Positions 62,682 to 64,000 of a stretch of 64,000 nt of DNA are shown one piece after another; positions within the stretch are counted from its first letter, which is position 1; the number at the start of each line of letters is the position of its first letter. The notes under the pieces are model-generated. The model had not been told where the DNA came from. It did not search any database and was given only the letters and a program-made list of their open reading frames with translations. Source of the stretch: Thermogemmatispora onikobensis (GTDB lineage: Bacteria > Chloroflexota > Ktedonobacteria > Ktedonobacterales > Ktedonobacteraceae); the NCBI RefSeq assembly GCF_001748285.1, contig NZ_BDGT01000001.1:1-64000 (forward strand), written 5' to 3'. Both the position numbers and the translations under genes were made by a program.

Positions 62682-63189
62682 AAATGCTCTCTCTTCCTCC
62701 AGTTATCGCTCGGCTAAGAATAAGGGAGAGGCGGCGCTCCATGAGGCCCCGCTGCATTATAACACTCCCGTCGCGCCACTGTCATGAACACACACTACAA
62801 TGGCTAGCTCGCTGGCTGGGAGAGACAAGCAAGCGTACAGTGACCGCCAGGAGTAAAGGAGTTGCCACGTCCTCCAAGGTTCTCCTGGAGAGACAAACGC
62901 CCTTCTCCCCTTTTTCTTACCGATGAACTTCTTCCTGGCAGCAGTGTGCCATATGAGATACTGGCCCTATTCCAGCGGCCGCGGCGCCGGGTCATCTCGC
63001 GTAGCTGCCGGACCGCCTGGCACGGCCAACGCATCGAGATACGTGCGCATTGGCTGGTGCTGAGGTAACCTGAACGTGCTATGCTAGAGATATTCCCTTT
63101 TTCTTGTTGTCCCAGTCGCAGCCGGTTGCTCGACTGTTCCTGAAGCAGCCGGTGGGCGAGCCTTCTGATCTGAAAGATGGAGTGAACGG
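62682..63189. other. divergent region between the kinase and deacetylase genes
   Basis: The kinase promoter is at 62756-62785. A TATGCT at 63080-63085 could be a weak deacetylase -10. An open frame at 62862-63068 exists without a properly spaced ribosome site and resembles nothing known. No other feature is supported. Confidence 0.5.
62756..62785 (-). promoter_or_regulatory. promoter for the Ser/Thr kinase
   Basis: On the minus strand ATGACA (62785-62780), an 18-base spacer and TATAAT (62761-62756) with a TG extension before it. The start codon lies about 75 bases on. Confidence 0.6.
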
Positions 63190-64000
63190 ATGCCTGCGGC
63201 GAACTCGACCAGTGGTCTCCTCTTTGACGAGCGCTTTCTGGCCCACGACGCCGGGGTTGAAACGATTGTGCAGATGCGTGAGGGGAGCTTTGAGCTGGAC
63301 CCTGAGCCGCATCCTTCGGATCTGGCCATTACCAGGCGCACCTGGCAATTCTTGGAGCGTTCCGGGCTGCTGGGGCGCATGCGACGTCTGGAAGCACGGC
63401 CAGCCCGTGAGGAAGAATTGCTTGTCTATCACACGCGCCCCTATCTCAATGGTCTGCAAGCCCATGCGGCGGGTGGTCCACGGCAAGGAGACTGGGGCGA
63501 AATCGATGAGGACACACCAGTGAGCGCCAGCTCCCTGGAGGCCGCGGTATGGGCTGCCGGCGGGGCCTGTCAGGCAGTGGAGGCTGTGATGCGTGGCGAG
63601 GTGCGTAACGCCTATGCCCTCCTGCGACCTCCCGGTCACCATGCCGAGCGCGAGCGGGCCCTGGGTTATTGCATCTTCAATAACGCGGTCATTGCTGCCG
63701 AGTATGCGCGCCACACATATGGGCTGGAGCGCATTCTGATTATCGACTGGGATGTCCACCACGGCAATGGGACCCAGCAGGCTTTCTACCTGGACCCGGG
63801 AGTCCTCTTTCTTTCCCTGCACCAGCACAACTGGTATCCCCGTCACTCGGGTGAGCTAGAGCAAGTCGGCGCGGGCGCGGGCGTTGGCTATACCGTCAAT
63901 ATTCCTCTGCCACCGGGGACGGGTGACCGTGGCTACATTGCAGCCTTCGAGCAGCTGGTGCTCCCGATCGGCCTGCGCTATCGCCCGCAGCTCATCCTTG
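63190..64000 (+). CDS. histone-deacetylase-family enzyme (partial, runs off the window)
   Basis: The first 270 codons of a class II-like deacetylase/acetylpolyamine amidohydrolase. It has RPPGHHAERERALGYC (His150, His151) and IDWDVHHGNGTQ with the zinc ligands Asp188 and His190, the complete catalytic half. It would deacetylate proteins or polyamines in the cytoplasm. GGAG precedes the ATG by about seven bases. The final C-terminal ligands are beyond the end of the window. Confidence 0.9.
   Translation, partial: MPAANSTSGLLFDERFLAHDAGVETIVQMREGSFELDPEPHPSDLAITRRTWQFLERSGLLGRMRRLEARPAREEELLVYHTRPYLNGLQAHAAGGPRQGDWGEIDEDTPVSASSLEAAVWAAGGACQAVEAVMRGEVRNAYALLRPPGHHAERERALGYCIFNNAVIAAEYARHTYGLERILIIDWDVHHGNGTQQAFYLDPGVLFLSLHQHNWYPRHSGELEQVGAGAGVGYTVNIPLPPGTGDRGYIAAFEQLVLPIGLRYRPQLIL

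Noticed and set aside
62862-63068. 68-codon plus-strand frame before the deacetylase
   Set aside because: The TTG start abuts AAAGGAG with no spacing, and the protein resembles nothing known.
1-64000. CRISPR arrays, insertion sequences, prophage, tRNA or rRNA
   Set aside because: No regularly spaced direct repeats, transposase motifs, phage proteins or conserved RNA cores were found on either strand.

Overview
The window is high-GC bacterial chromosome. It has no phage genes, transposases, rRNA, tRNA or CRISPR that I can see. The gene content suggests a Chloroflexota genome, probably of the Ktedonobacteria/Thermogemmatispora type: aerobic CO-dehydrogenase-like molybdenum hydroxylase genes, a GT55 mannosyl-3-phosphoglycerate synthase-like enzyme typical of thermophiles, several large membrane glycosyltransferases, secreted proteins with proline/threonine-rich linkers, MoxR/VWA pairs, a caspase-TPR protein and chemoreceptor-like proteins without a che cluster. 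This placement is inference from gene families; no marker gene was searched.

Layout. 1-17 kb is mostly housekeeping and stress genes: a metallophosphoesterase-fold protein with lost metal ligands, Hsp20, a membrane glycosyltransferase, a 1-Cys peroxiredoxin, an NfeD protease plus slipin pair, pyrE, an ABC-F ATPase, a membrane caspase-like TPR protein, coaE, a small acidic protein, a TolB-like lipoprotein, a GlsB-type membrane protein and an LpqC-like esterase. 17-24 kb holds a KdpD/KdpE-like two-component pair without kdpFABC, a small secreted protein, and an APC permease operon with two small membrane/stress proteins. 24-29 kb holds a MoxR-type ATPase and a VWA protein translationally coupled to rsmG. 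29-35 kb has a lipase-like hydrolase and a CoxM-CoxS-CoxL type operon. 35-50 kb has zinc-ribbon, glycosyltransferase, PLP enzyme, NCS2 permease, TetR, alcohol dehydrogenase, GT55, HTH/coiled-coil and tandem glucosaminidase genes. 50-54.5 kb is a GH3/GH43 glycosidase pair. 54.6-60.7 kb is an unusual receptor / family-5 solute-binding protein / receptor operon. 61-64 kb is a Ser/Thr kinase and the start of an HDAC-family deacetylase that runs off the end.

Working together. The GH3 and GH43 enzymes could release sugars from xylan or beta-glucan oligosaccharides, and the neighbouring solute-binding lipoprotein with two chemoreceptor-like proteins could sense them; this link is inferred from adjacency only. 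A perfect 26-bp palindrome lies upstream of that operon. Regulatory DNA is rich in structure: helically phased TTGAG repeats at the permease promoter, an 11-bp Pho-box-like direct repeat at an apparently orphan promoter, and several tetranucleotide tracts in intergenic DNA. The best candidates for under-described biology are the receptor-SBP-receptor operon with its palindrome, the caspase-TPR membrane protein, the pseudo-phosphoesterase and the tandem glucosaminidase with one altered catalytic site.
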